DNA of 64,000 nt, from the NCBI RefSeq assembly GCF_042100115.1, contig NC_091281.1, positions 682,001 to 746,000 of the forward strand, written 5' to 3'. This DNA is from Alternaria dauci. Its lineage: Eukaryota; Ascomycota; Dothideomycetes; Pleosporales; Pleosporaceae. This document shows, piece by piece, positions 22,817 to 33,600 of the stretch (positions are counted from its first letter, which is position 1; the number at the start of each line of letters is the position of its first letter). The notes below the pieces were generated by a model. That model saw only the letters and a list, made by a program, of their open reading frames with translations, was not told the origin of the DNA and did not search any database. A program made the translations under genes and the position numbers.

Positions 22817-25420
22817 ATGAGCGACAAGGCAAGGCAAAAACCATGGGATGATCCCGCGGAGATTGGTGTGGATAACGAACCTACGTTGCAGAATTCTCTG
22901 AATGAAGACGCAGATACTATGCACGGAAAAGAGAAAGAGCAGAACGAGGTTGTACCGTCGAGCCGTATCGCCGAAGAGCATACCCGCAAGGAAGAGCAAA
23001 TTACGACCAGACCTACACTGCGAGCAAGTGTATCGTCGTTCGCTGCTCCTACTAGAGCATCAGAAGCGAAGAAGAACGAAAAGATCGAGCTTGCTCAGTT
23101 CATCAAGAAAGGATCTTTGGGCAAAGAGCTGCCTGGCTGGACTAGTTCTGCAATTCCGCTCCAACCGGCTTCTGTGCCTGTTGGCCGACACCCGAGTCTG
23201 AAGCGCCACTCTATCCCTAGGCCTAATCTCGCTAAAGACCATGCCGGTACAGCTGAATTTTCGTCACGGATCGAGAAGCGTCGTGAAACAAGAAGTCAAA
23301 GTCTTGTTTCTGCCGTGTCTGATGGATCGGCAGAAGAAGAAGAGATCGGAGAGAGACTAGAAGAGCCGCGCGTGATAGAAAACGAGGCGCTAGAGAAGCA
23401 ATTGCCAGAGCAGCAAACACAAGTTGAGGAAGAAGTACAAAAAGAGGAAGAACCGCTTGTACATGATGAGAAAGAGCTTGGAGAGATGGAAGCTTCCCCA
23501 AAGAAAGAACCACCAGAGTACCATATCGAGGAGTCTGAAGTTGAGCTTGAGGTGTCGCAAGAGCCGTCGTCTACCCTAATAGGAGACAGCACAGCGTTGG
23601 CATTAGAAGAGGTTCACGTCAAGATTCCAGAATCGCAGATCGAAACACCTCAAGACCAGGTCGAAAGCATGTCGCAAAGCATTACAAAAGAAGACGGGAC
23701 AGGTACTGCTGTGATTTCTGCCGACAACAATGACACCGCCTTAGATGAAATTGCTGCGGAAAAGGAAGAGCTTCGACATGAACTTGCGCAGGCGGAGGCA
23801 CAGCGTGACGAGGCAATGAGGCAATGTGAGACAGTACAACAAGACTTAGAAACCGTCAAAGACGACACCAAGAAGTTGAAAGAAGAGAATAACAAGCTAA
23901 TCACACAACTTCGTGAGAGTCAGAATCTAATCGCAGCGCGCAACGCGCGCGAGCCAAACTTGCCGGCTCTTGAAGCAATCGAAGCGGAGAACCGGAGGCT
24001 CCGAATGGCGGTCGATAAGAAAGAGAAAGAGCGGAGCGATGCAAACGCATGTTGTAGAAATCTTGATGATCAGCTCAGGGATGCTCAGGAAAAGCTGAGC
24101 CATCAGGTAACGTCTATCAAGCAGCTTTGCCATATTTTCGACGCGATGTCTCGAACTGTATCTCGAGGCGAGGATATCCCCCTCCCTCACACCCAGGCCC
24201 TCAACGAGGGGCTTGCCCAAGCTTCCGAGATAGAAACATTGAAGATCAAGATAACCCTGTTAGTTAAAACGTTTGGTGAGGACCTCAAGAAGGAGCAGAA
24301 TAAGAACAGAGAATTGGAGCGTCAAGTTGCGGATCTGAAATATGAGATCACTCAGCTAGACAAGTCCTTGGTCGCACAGAAGAGGGAATTGCTGATCCCT
24401 AGTTTACAGAGCCCGCTACTTTCGCCGGAAATGACTTTAGATAGAAATGAGTTTAAGGACTATTACCAGCAAGAGCGACAGAAGCGCAAAGAAGTAGAGC
24501 TGGAGCTCTCCAAGGCCGAGAAGCTACTGTCGCATCTACACCCAAAGAACGAAAAGCTACAGTCTGATCTCGCCAAGGCACAAGAAGAGCTTGCAAATTT
24601 GCGTCCCAAAGCCGATCGCTTGGAAAAAGTCGCCGAAGGGTGGAAAGAAGACTCTGAGGAAAAAAAGTCCCAACTTGAAAAACGCACTGATGCCTTCGAA
24701 ACCAGTAGCAATCAGCAAAGACAGGAAACCCTCAAGTACATTAGGGATTACTACAGAAAAATCAAGGACGAAGCATATTGGGAAGTCGAAGGTCTGCATA
24801 AGAAGCTCGCAACTGAAGAGGAAAGTCGTAGAGCAATAGAACGAGATTTTGCACAGGCAAAGGTAGAAAACGCGCGCTTGGCAGACGGTGTCACCCGACT
24901 ACGGAAGATGAATAAAAAACGCAATGCAGATATTGGGAAGATACAAGAATCGATCGTATACGGCGAAGGTTTTCCCGACCTTTCAGATGAAGATTATAGC
25001 TCGTCTTCGGCTTCGACTTCCACAAGTTCGTCACCCACTAATCCGCTTGACCGTGTTAGGAGACGAGTGCCCATCCCACGCTGTCATCTCCCCACAGCAA
25101 TCAATGCACGTAACGCCAAAATAGCTGCTTACATGCAAGAACTCCAGAACGTGCGAGAGCAAGAATTGTTTAATGTGAGCGCCAAACCATCCACGTTTTT
25201 CAACCACAGGATCGACATGGGACGCAAAGATATTATGGAAAAGGTACGCGAATGGAAGATGGGAGATTCTTATCCACCGAAAAAGCCAGAGTGGGGAGAA
25301 GTCCGGAGAAAGAGTGCGTGGGAGAGGTGGGATGGAGAGACCTGGGCGAAAGAATGTGCTCAGGGGAATGACATTGAGATGTTGAAAAAGTGTGGACTTT
25401 GGAATGAGGCTTGGGATTAG
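22817..25420 (+). CDS. large coiled-coil protein, function unknown
   Basis: Single-exon gene of 867 residues starting at the ATG encoding MSDKARQK; the frame opens slightly upstream without an ATG. I do not recognise the family. The first 300 residues are charged and probably disordered, with repeated Glu-rich runs (EEEEIGERLEEP, EEVQKEEEPLV). Residues about 310-720 have strong heptad character (AAEKEELRHELAQAEAQRDEAM and further blocks) indicating a long parallel coiled coil. A Ser/Thr tract near nt 25000-25040 precedes a more globular C-terminus rich in Trp (WKMGDSYPP, SAWERWDGETWAKE, GLWNEAWD), which looks conserved rather than random. A cytoskeletal, spindle-pole or septal scaffold is possible but is inference only. 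Codon use resembles neighbouring genes and there are no internal stops, so it is a real gene. Confidence 0.8.
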   Translation: MSDKARQKPWDDPAEIGVDNEPTLQNSLNEDADTMHGKEKEQNEVVPSSRIAEEHTRKEEQITTRPTLRASVSSFAAPTRASEAKKNEKIELAQFIKKGSLGKELPGWTSSAIPLQPASVPVGRHPSLKRHSIPRPNLAKDHAGTAEFSSRIEKRRETRSQSLVSAVSDGSAEEEEIGERLEEPRVIENEALEKQLPEQQTQVEEEVQKEEEPLVHDEKELGEMEASPKKEPPEYHIEESEVELEVSQEPSSTLIGDSTALALEEVHVKIPESQIETPQDQVESMSQSITKEDGTGTAVISADNNDTALDEIAAEKEELRHELAQAEAQRDEAMRQCETVQQDLETVKDDTKKLKEENNKLITQLRESQNLIAARNAREPNLPALEAIEAENRRLRMAVDKKEKERSDANACCRNLDDQLRDAQEKLSHQVTSIKQLCHIFDAMSRTVSRGEDIPLPHTQALNEGLAQASEIETLKIKITLLVKTFGEDLKKEQNKNRELERQVADLKYEITQLDKSLVAQKRELLIPSLQSPLLSPEMTLDRNEFKDYYQQERQKRKEVELELSKAEKLLSHLHPKNEKLQSDLAKAQEELANLRPKADRLEKVAEGWKEDSEEKKSQLEKRTDAFETSSNQQRQETLKYIRDYYRKIKDEAYWEVEGLHKKLATEEESRRAIERDFAQAKVENARLADGVTRLRKMNKKRNADIGKIQESIVYGEGFPDLSDEDYSSSSASTSTSSSPTNPLDRVRRRVPIPRCHLPTAINARNAKIAAYMQELQNVREQELFNVSAKPSTFFNHRIDMGRKDIMEKVREWKMGDSYPPKKPEWGEVRRKSAWERWDGETWAKECAQGNDIEMLKKCGLWNEAWD

Positions 25421-25506
25421 TAGTTGCATTTGACGTTTCAGTGAATGTGTTAACGGAATAGTTTTAGAACACTGAGGCCTTTACTGCCGAGTGATGATAC
25501 AGTTGA

Positions 25507-25782
25507 TCAGTCTGTATCCTGCCAATGTTGACGCCTATATACAGGCTGCCATAAAAATAGATCACTATAGATGTCATACTTATCCTCAACTCCTTTCGTT
25601 TCGCACTCATGGCACAAGCTCTTTGCAATGTCGATATCCGGTGCGATGTTGTTGATCAGAGAGGCACATTCGAAATGTAGACCTGAAGGGCCTAAGACTG
25701 CGAGACCATGGTTGCAGTTGCTTCCGTGACGCCTAATTAGTGTTTGGCAACTCACGCAGTGTATGCGAACGAAGTGGCACAT
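25507..25782 (-). CDS. small Cys/His-rich hypothetical protein
   Basis: ORF of 91 codons beginning MCHFVRIHCVSCQTL. Six Cys are spaced as CxxxxxxCxxC, then C, C and CxxC (SLCHECETKG), suggesting a zinc-binding fold like the many short fungal proteins that begin MC-aromatic and carry two Cys pairs. No signal peptide. It sits between a convergent coiled-coil gene and the sugar transporter. It may be incomplete if spliced, and could be a chance ORF. Confidence 0.4.
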   Translation of the reverse strand: MCHFVRIHCVSCQTLIRRHGSNCNHGLAVLGPSGLHFECASLINNIAPDIDIAKSLCHECETKGVEDKYDIYSDLFLWQPVYRRQHWQDTD

Positions 25783-26069
25783 GGTTGTTCGTTCCGAAGA
25801 ATGGTGTCGTGGTGAAGTTCAGAATGGGCGTGGGAAAGTGTTCATTGTATGGAAATATGGTTATATACGGGGATGCACGTGTTTGACACTGGTTAACCAC
25901 GTCGTCCATAAGCTCATAGCGTCATTGCGATGGCTTCACGTTTGGCACCACATATCACTGACCACGAATGTGACAGGTCACGTAATAGCGATCTTTGAGT
26001 GAACGAAAACAAGCCAGGTATTAGGTAACTCGATACTGTATATACTAATCTTTGCACGCTCTAGACCGC

Positions 26070-27867
26070 TCATACAGTCTCAGTCTTCTCAGTCTCGCCC
26101 TTTTCCTTCTTGGCGATGTTCTCAATAGCGGCAAGAGCATCGCCCTTGGCTTGCGCGGCTACGACGTTCTCGACGTCTTGAGCGAGGTGTGAGCTGCCCT
26201 TCTTGGTCTGCCAAGCATGTGGGCCATCTTTGCTGAACAAGACCTCAATCTCTTCGAGAGTCTTTCCACAAGTCTCAGGGTATGTGAAGAAGAACTGAAT
26301 GGCAGCCAGAACACAAAGTACTCCGAAGACTACGAAAAGTCCCCATTTGATGTTGATAAAGGCGGGCGGAATGAAGAGTCCAATGGCGAAATTAAATAGC
26401 CAGTTTCCGATAGCAGCAATGCCCATTCCGGAGGCGCGGGTCTCTAGTGACCACACCTCAGCGGCATACACCCAGCAAATGGGCGCAAGTGTAAGCGCAT
26501 AGATCTGATGTGAGGTAAGTATGGTCTCTACTACATGCGAAAAGAAATTGCTTACGATAATCAACAGATATGAGAACGCGATGACTGTGTACGCAGGCGA
26601 TCCGGTAACCTCCATGACGACGTTTTTGTCGCCACCGACACCATCGGGCACGTAGGTATAATGGGCTCCCAAGACTCCACCAACAACAAAATGGCAAAAG
26701 CCCATCGTGATTGCGCCCCAGACTAAGAGTGTTCTGCGACCAATCTTGTCGACAAAGAAGAACATGATGGACGAGAAGACGATGAACAAGGCGTACTGTA
26801 CGCCAGATGAGATGAGCTTGGTGTTGCCTTGGAGACCTGCCATGGCGAAGATGTATACGACTGCAGGGATGAAGAGACGAAGTCAGTGGATATCTTATAT
26901 GCATTTCGTACATGTCGAACTTACCGTAGTAGGTCATCACATTGGCTCCCGAAAGCTGTTGCCATGCTTGGACAGAAAACCCGGCAAGAGTTCGCTTCCA
27001 CATGCCGTTCACAACGAATTTTCTCCATCCCTGGGGAGCTAGACGCTCAGCAGTAAGGGCGGTTACAATTTCTTCGTATTCAGCGATAACGTAAGGGTCT
27101 TCGATGTTGCCGTCGGCTTGAATGGCGGCAAGAATACGGATCGCGTCTTCTGTGCGGTCGACCTTGGCGAGCCATCGGGGAGACTCAGGAAGGAACGGCA
27201 GGCCAATCATGAACATGACGCAAGGAACGAACTGGATTCCCCAAGCGGTGCGGAACGAGGCGGTGGCGCCAGGGATAAACGTACAACCATAACCGATGAA
27301 GTACCTGCAAAGTATGAGTCAAGCTGCTTTCCTCGTGTTTGGTTCACTTACATAATAAGGATACCCCATTCAATAGCTAACTGCTGAATAATGATGATGG
27401 CACCACGCTGTGAGTGTTTCGAGATCTCGGCAAGGTATACAGGCACCTGAGACGATGTGATACCGACCGTTACTCCGTTCAAAACACGGCCTGCAATAAG
27501 CATGCCGCGGCCAGTGCAAGCGACCTGAATAGCGGTACCAACAAGCCACCAGAGACAGGCGAACATGAGAGCATCGCGACGACCGAACTTGTCGGAAATG
27601 GGACCAGCCATAGCACTACCAACTACTGACCCAGCAGCAAGGGCAGAACCAATGGCTCCCTGAACAACACCAGATGGGTTATCGAAGTAGTCACTATTGC
27701 AAATCAGTCAGTTTACTAACAAATTCGACCGTCGTGACGTACATGTACTGGTCTGATGGAATGATGGCGCTCATCGATGAGATGTCAAACCCGAAGAGCA
27801 TACCTCCCATCGTGGCAACAATTGCCAAGAAGTATACATTGTAAATCTTGGGGAATCTCTCAAACAT
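26070..27867 (-). CDS. MFS sugar transporter (hexose/H+ type)
   Basis: Plasma-membrane monosaccharide transporter of the sugar porter family, 528 residues and about 12 helices. complement(join(26070..26504, 26556..26860, 26925..27304, 27352..27693, 27743..27867)). The four introns are 47-64 bp, and the 51-bp one at 26505-26555 is frame-neutral. Motifs in order: GMLFGFDISSMS in helix 1, DKFGRRDAL (motif A), PESPRWLAK after helix 6, AWQQLSGANVMTYY in helix 7, DKIGRRTLL, and PETCGKTLEEIE after helix 12. The C-terminal tail is Lys/Glu-rich. Start chosen at the ATG giving MFERFPKIYNVYFLA, which leads straight into helix 1. Specificity (glucose, xylose, quinate) cannot be told from the sequence. 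Confidence 0.9.
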
Positions 27868-29787
27868 CTTGACTTGAACCTCTCCAGGACCTCGGGTGGA
27901 TGCAAAGATGGCAAGCTATTGACCTATCGATCCACGTTCGCGGGGAAAGTCGAATATAAAGCTTCAAGCAGTCGGCACATCATGCCGTTCCGCTCAACGT
28001 GACGAACCTACTTGAGTAGCCGTCCCCACTGAAGTCCTTGCTCCGCATGAGGCTCCCTATACCGACACACTGATCAGCCAGGTAAAATGGTTATAATCGG
28101 ATTTGCCGTTATGAGTATAGCGGCCGCACGCCGAAAAGCCTGCCGTCTTGAACATCGGAGAGAAATGAGGTCGAGTCAGTGTCGGACCCAAGTTGATTCG
28201 TGGAAAATCATGAGTCTGGAGATGCTGGGGTGTTGGACTGGAGGTGGAGACAGGGGCGCTTGAGGTCGGAGGGATGTGGAGATCGCCTCACCCGCGTTGT
28301 GCATGTGTCGATGTCGTCAGTGGCGCCCCAGCCGAATTGGCGGCTCTTTTGCGGGGCTTTCTGGGATCCGATGGCACATTGCAAGGCTGCTGAAATGCGA
28401 CGACGTTACATGTGAACTGGAATTATTTCCCGATGTGATATGGTTTCCGCGTGTCGCTGGGGGATTGGGCAGGAGTGCGGCGGAATAGTGTGAATAAACA
28501 GGGCGCGATCATTCCTCTACTTGGCAACATCGACTCCAATCTTCCGATTTCTATCCTTGGCATCGCGATGTTGTTATTGGTTTGCAGCTCCGCACGCATG
28601 GGATTGCATTGTCTGTGGTTGATTCAGAGTGAAAAGCTTGATGTGTAGGAAGTTGAGTTGACAAAGTCAATTCTGTCTGCTCGTTACAGGCATATCTGTA
28701 GTTCGCGCAACTGCGATTCAGAAAACCCCTAGTCATGATCGGGGTTACGGGGAACGTTGCATTCGCTCATCGATGATTAATCCTGCCTTTCCTCGTGTTC
28801 GGGCTAGATAACTGCATGTGGAACCTTGAACCATCACATTGTGGGAACGTCGAAGCGCAATGACCACAAGTGTCAGGCCACTCGACGCACCGACGCGTAT
28901 AGATCCTACCTAGGTAATTCTGATATATGGCTATGTTTTGCAGAACTTGGCCGATACAAAACCAAGTTCCCAAGCAGCCGGCAGCACAAATTACCTAGGT
29001 AGGTCAAGAAAAGCTTTGCGTATAATACAAGAACTTTAATAGTGAACCTCGATATGATCTGGTGCAACTGTACCAAACCACTAAAATCCGTTCAGAGATT
29101 GATCATGACAAGCACTGCCCATGTTGCTGGATCCGATACCTACATTCATGACATAAGATAGATCAGTCTTTCGTGTGCGTGGCAGATGCACGTGAAGGCG
29201 TACAAGCCGCGTGAAGTTGTGATGCGTAAAATAGTCTGCGTCAATGGCTTTGGACTTGGAGATATTTGTCGCATGATCGCGCCATCGCTCACACGAGAGT
29301 TTTACCAATTGATTTTGTTTCTTCACACGATTTGATAGAACCTGGCTTCATGGAAGAATGCTCGCGCAAAAGGAAGAATCGCAAATACGGCGGAGATTGT
29401 GTGCATCGAGAACTGTCGTTGACACAACCTTGGAAACCTCATGTTTCCCCAATCTGTATCACTAGAGTTTCCACCAACAAATGGTATGCCAGGCATGCCT
29501 GGAATCTGGGTTTCGATGCCGTTGGACAAGAGCGTTCAATATTCAGGTAAAAGTTCCGGTGTTCGAGTTCGGGTTTGCCGCCCCCTGAACCGCCCTTGTC
29601 TGCGCGGCTAAGTTCGGCCACCATGCAAGCCAGAACCTTGGAAGTCCACGATTTTTGTGGGGTTGTCGGGACCTGTCGTAGAAACAGGCTTAGGATAATT
29701 ATGAGGCTTTACATTGCCATATGCTCAAAATTCGTGAAGTACTTTATATATCATACGATGACTCATTTCACCATCAAAACAACAGTT
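27868..29787. other. gene-poor flank between sugar transporter and tRNA-Pro
   Basis: Holds the transporter promoter at its left end. Short ORFs (60-95 codons) carry no recognisable features. Two TACCTAGGTA palindromes lie at 28907-28916 and 28992-29001. The right half becomes AT-richer toward the tRNA. Confidence 0.5.
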
Positions 29788-29796
29788 GGTCCTGTG

Positions 29797-29847
29797 GTAA
29801 GTTCATACCAATCCCTCACAGTCATCAGTAAATCTAACAAGACACAG
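29797..29847 (+). other. spliceosomal-intron-like insertion 1 in tRNA-Pro
   Basis: 51 bp beginning GTAAGTTC and ending GACACAG, with a CTAAC branch site 13-17 nt before the end. Length, donor, branch site and acceptor match the mRNA introns elsewhere in this window. It interrupts the tRNA between nucleotides 9 and 10. Confidence 0.75.
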
Positions 29848-29858
29848 GTCTAGTGGTA

Positions 29859-29914
29859 GTAAGTTACCCTATCTGCAGCCGGCACCTACAGTTTATCATC
29901 TAACATATCATCAG
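29859..29914 (+). other. spliceosomal-intron-like insertion 2 in tRNA-Pro
   Basis: 56 bp beginning GTAAGTTAC and ending ATCATCAG with an ATCTAAC branch site. It interrupts the D-loop. Like insertion 1 it starts GTAAGTT and contains ATCTAACA near its 3' end, but the interior is otherwise different. Confidence 0.75.
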
Positions 29915-29934
29915 TGATTCTCGCTTAGGGTACA

Positions 29935-29974
29935 CCCGAGCACAGCTTGCGAGAGGCCCCGCGTTCGAGTCGCG
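29935..29974 (+). repeat. left 40-bp direct repeat (tRNA-Pro 3' half)
   Basis: Runs from the tRNA intron through the T-arm (cccgagcacagcttgcgag...gtcgcg). It matches 34437-34476 with two mismatches (c/g and a/t). Confidence 0.85.
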
Positions 29975-29983
29975 GCAGGACCC

Positions 29984-30656
29984 CAATCTTTTGCGCTCTT
30001 AGCGTTCATGATGCACCCACAAAGTTCCTCAACTGTCTGTGACTATGAGTGAAAGATTTTAATTTTTCAAGAAACCGAACTCAAGCTCATCTAACTTGAG
30101 AAATGTCTAGGAAAGATTCCCTTTGTCTCATCTAACTTTTTTGGGTCAGCCGAATACCTGCGTTTTTCCTCAAGAACGCGGCTTGTATAATACCTTGTAG
30201 TCGTAGTAATCAGGTAGACGCAGGCCAATTGTTCAATACGGAACTTTCGTTATAACTGTTTAGGTAGGTATTTACAAGTCAAGCCTGCTCATGATGTACC
30301 CCGGCTTGAGTGCAATATGGAATACTCTTAACAGCTCCATCCATCGTTCGATAGATCCCGATAGCTTGAGTCCCATTATACCTGCTATCTATTATACTAA
30401 TACAAGCAACACTTTCAATTAGACTCTAGAAGTAGCTATTAGGGTGCTTGTTGAGGGACCTTTCAGGGTGGTCGCGTCGGGAAGAACTGCGGGAGCATTC
30501 AAAACACTCTTTCACTTCACCTCAACCAACACCAGACGAAGAAGCGAAAAGGAACCTTGGCAGGGTCCAAGCACAAGCGCACAATCGCGTAGAAATATAC
30601 CATTTGGACCATCCCCTCCACTACACCACAATCGCGCCCACCGCAGATACCTAGGT
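29984..30656. other. left non-coding part of the element
   Basis: AT-rich. Contains the Pol III terminator of the tRNA, a short inverted repeat CTCAAG/CTTGAG at 30080-30100, and the 12-mer CTCATCTAACTT twice (30086-30097 and 30127-30138). The frame of the degenerate gene is open from about 30444, so its 5' leader lies here. A TACCTAGGTA palindrome at 30648-30657 overlaps the candidate ATG. Confidence 0.45.
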
Positions 30657-33600
30657 ATGGCCCGCTCCAAGTCCAAAGGATCTGGCCGATCCAGCGCCAC
30701 TCCCAAGTCTAAAGGCTCTGGCCATTCCGACGTCCATGACATGTCCAATGTTTCTGGCCTATCGAGCGCACCTGACCAGTCAAACCCCCTGGGTCGGTTT
30801 GCTTCAGATCTAACTGCTGGAGCAGCAACAAGGTTGTTGCAGCGAGCTCGTCGAACTATCACCTACAACAACGAATACATCGTTCGTGTTGGCGGCAAGA
30901 CCACCGGGCGTATTGACGAGGATGTTGTCTTTACAAGCCTTAGATAGCTTTAGACTGCAGTCTTCAGGTTGCTCGTAGAGCGGCTGAAGATTCATGGTAT
31001 CCTGACAGACACTCTCACTGAGGCCGACTTCCACTAGTGTTTATCCACCTCGTATGATAACACTAAAAATTACTCTTAAGTCTAACTGCTAGCTAACCTG
31101 TACAGTCTCCTTAATGAAGAAAAGTGGCGTCTACTGTTCGTAGACTCTTTGTTTGTCCTGACGTGGTGGCTTGAGTTTATGTTGTCCCTTAAGATCAACA
31201 ATGCTAATAGCCTAAGGCCGTCTCCAACTATCAACACCTTCTACATTCGCACTTTCACTTTTACGATTGCAGATGCTATGGCAGTGTTACAAGCTATGGC
31301 TCACGATGAGTGGTTTAGTAACCCGAACATCTTCTCTATCATGGATAGGTTCAGCAACTATAAGGGGTTCCCGGATGTCGACCCCTCAGAGACCGTGCAT
31401 TTGCGCTATTGCGGTTAGGTATCTGGGCATGAGCGACCCTGGGACAGGCACCACTCCGATATATACAAGACGTCACTTAAGATATGGTATGCGCAGTTCG
31501 TTAAGACAGTGGGCATGTACGCTATTGAAGCTTTGTCTACCTCCGAAGTCCACACAGTTGAGAAAGCCTGCTTGGCGGTGAAGTTGGATGATAGTGTAGT
31601 GGATCTTTGAGAGCAAACTCTGATCGCACTTTTCGGAGACTGTGTCCTTAATAGCCAGTTCGGTGGCAAGAATATGATGATCCTCACAAAGGCAGACTAA
31701 GACGCCTTCGATTCACTAAAGACTGACTTCCTGGTGAGTGACGTATGTGCGAACTGAATTTGAGACATAAACTGACTTTATATACGAAAAAATAGGCTCT
31801 AGTTAAGAATTTGGCGTTCTGTCTAATACTAGTTCTGGAACAACTTAAGAAATATGCGGCTAGTATTATGAAATATATAATAACTTACCTAACCACAACA
31901 ACTGGCTTAGGCAAGACGAAACATAAGTTCACGAAAGCTACTATGGATATGCTCGTAACTTAGGGTAGCACAGTGGTACTTTCTGATGGCTCCGCTGTTA
32001 TGGTCTCTGTTGGCACTGACCTTGGCGACACCCACGATGATGAAACATTCTGGTACGCTGGTGGCCGATCTGCTGATGCTGTTTCGACCGTCTACAATCA
32101 CTTTGGCTACTGGGAATAGGGTGTTGTGCAAACCTCGTTTAATGCGAAGCTCACGCGACGTCTGGCGAGGAAGTCCTGCCTCCTATTTACGGATGTGTTT
32201 CTATAGTTCGTAAAGCACGAAAACGATTATTCGGCTAGTAGCAAGTACTTGCGTAGGTATATGGGTATAGTCAAGCCTATCGTTATCTTGTCCTATGGCT
32301 GTCTGGTATGTTAACTTCTCTTCTTGACTTCTGATTCTACTAAAACCTTATTAGCCTACCTACGCTGCTTGACAGAACTTCGCAAATTTTATAGAGAGGC
32401 AGTTTACTAGGGGTAACCACCTTTCTAACTCGACTAGGAGTTGGACTGACCAAGTTGGTCATCCTAAATTATGCGCCTTTGGTAGTAACAATTACCTTTC
32501 TGTCGGAAAAGAGTGCGTGGTTATACCGAGCTTCTATCTGGGCTATCTTGGTTACTTAGGTATCGCTAAAGAAAAGCTCTTAAGAGTGTTTGTGTTGACC
32601 TCTACTATCGCCTAGAAGGCAGCTAGTCTGGCGATACAGCTAGACTAGGACAGTGTCCAGCGGACGAGGAAGTAGACATGCAAAGAGATTATTAGGATCT
32701 TAGATGGTGATCTCTAACTTAGCACTATGTTTGGCTAAACCTTCTACTAGGCGAAACAAGACTCTGTCTTGGCGCGCACGGCGTATGAACAAGCAAAAGT
32801 GGTTCACTCCGCTAGGGCTTAGATTAAGAAGCCTCCTAAGGGTATCTTGCCAGGTAAAACCGTATCTAGTCGTGGAGGTAAGCGCATCGGCGGGGAAGGA
32901 CAGACACTAGAGTTCTTCAATAATGGGTTTGAAGTTGTGATCTATAGAGTAGATGATTTCTTAGTTGGCGATAACAAGACCTCTATACGGCACAGTCTTT
33001 CATAGCAAGAAGATGATGGTCGAAAGTGGTCGCTCTCGCCTATTATTCTACCGTCTTAAGTCGTGAAGAATGTAGGCAAGAAAGGTAAACATTTTATCCT
33101 GCACTAGTGAGTTTCTTTCTTAGCGATTTAAGATATGTTACTAACCTTATCTGTAGCTCATCTAGTGGCATTAACATTCACAATAACGACGGAGTCTCCT
33201 AGGGTACTCGTAAGGCTACACTGACGGGAAACACAAAGCTAGAGACGATTCCTATCGCAAGTCTGATAATAACTTTAGGGGAGACGCCTAGATCCGACTT
33301 ATTCTTCAAGCACTAGGAAGAGATCACTGGGTCTAAGATTGAGGATGTCCTCTACGGAATATTGCCTAGGCACTTACCCATTGTTAATTTGGTGGCCAAA
33401 CCTAGTAAGTATTATCTGGCTTCATTCTTTAAGAATTCCAGAAGCAAGCGCATTCTGCCTTTCAGCTCCTCAGAAAAATCGAAAAAGGAGGACATTAATA
33501 GCCTCATTTTCGTAGCTAGCAAGCACCTTCTAGCTAACCTAGGAGACTTGCTATAGCTAATTAATTGATTCTTTCAGTCTGTAGTCATTCCCGGTGGTAG

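Larger units (their letters stand above)
29788..29983 (+). tRNA. tRNA-Pro(AGG) carrying three interruptions
   Basis: Mature parts are 29788-29796, 29848-29858, 29915-29930 and 29948-29983, together exactly 72 nt, the length of yeast tRNA-Pro. They form a 7-bp acceptor stem (GGTCCTG with CAGGACC), D-arm GTCTAGTGGTA/TGAT, anticodon stem CTCGC/GCGAG with loop TTAGGGT (anticodon AGG at 29927-29929), T-arm CCGCG-TTCGAGT-CGCGG, and discriminator C, all typical of fungal tRNA-Pro. 29931-29947 is a normal 17-nt tRNA intron after position 37. The other two interruptions lie at positions 9/10 and 20/21 of the tRNA and have GT-AG ends. A TTTT Pol III terminator follows at 29989-29992. The first insertion splits box A, so ordinary Pol III transcription is doubtful. 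It is either a dead copy or a gene processed in an unusual way. Confidence 0.8.

Noticed and set aside
27868..29787. Retrotransposon or DNA transposon remnant
   Set aside because: No reverse transcriptase, transposase or terminal repeats could be read in any frame.
29575..29853. 93-codon ORF overlapping the tRNA start
   Set aside because: Runs into the tRNA, has no recognisable features and unlikely composition.
29788..29983. tRNA-derived SINE
   Set aside because: No A-rich tail or tRNA-unrelated body follows directly, and the mature tRNA parts are undiverged.
30512..30862. 116-codon minus-strand ORF near the start of the degenerate gene
   Set aside because: Antisense to the SKGSG repeat region; its repeats are only the complement of that sequence.
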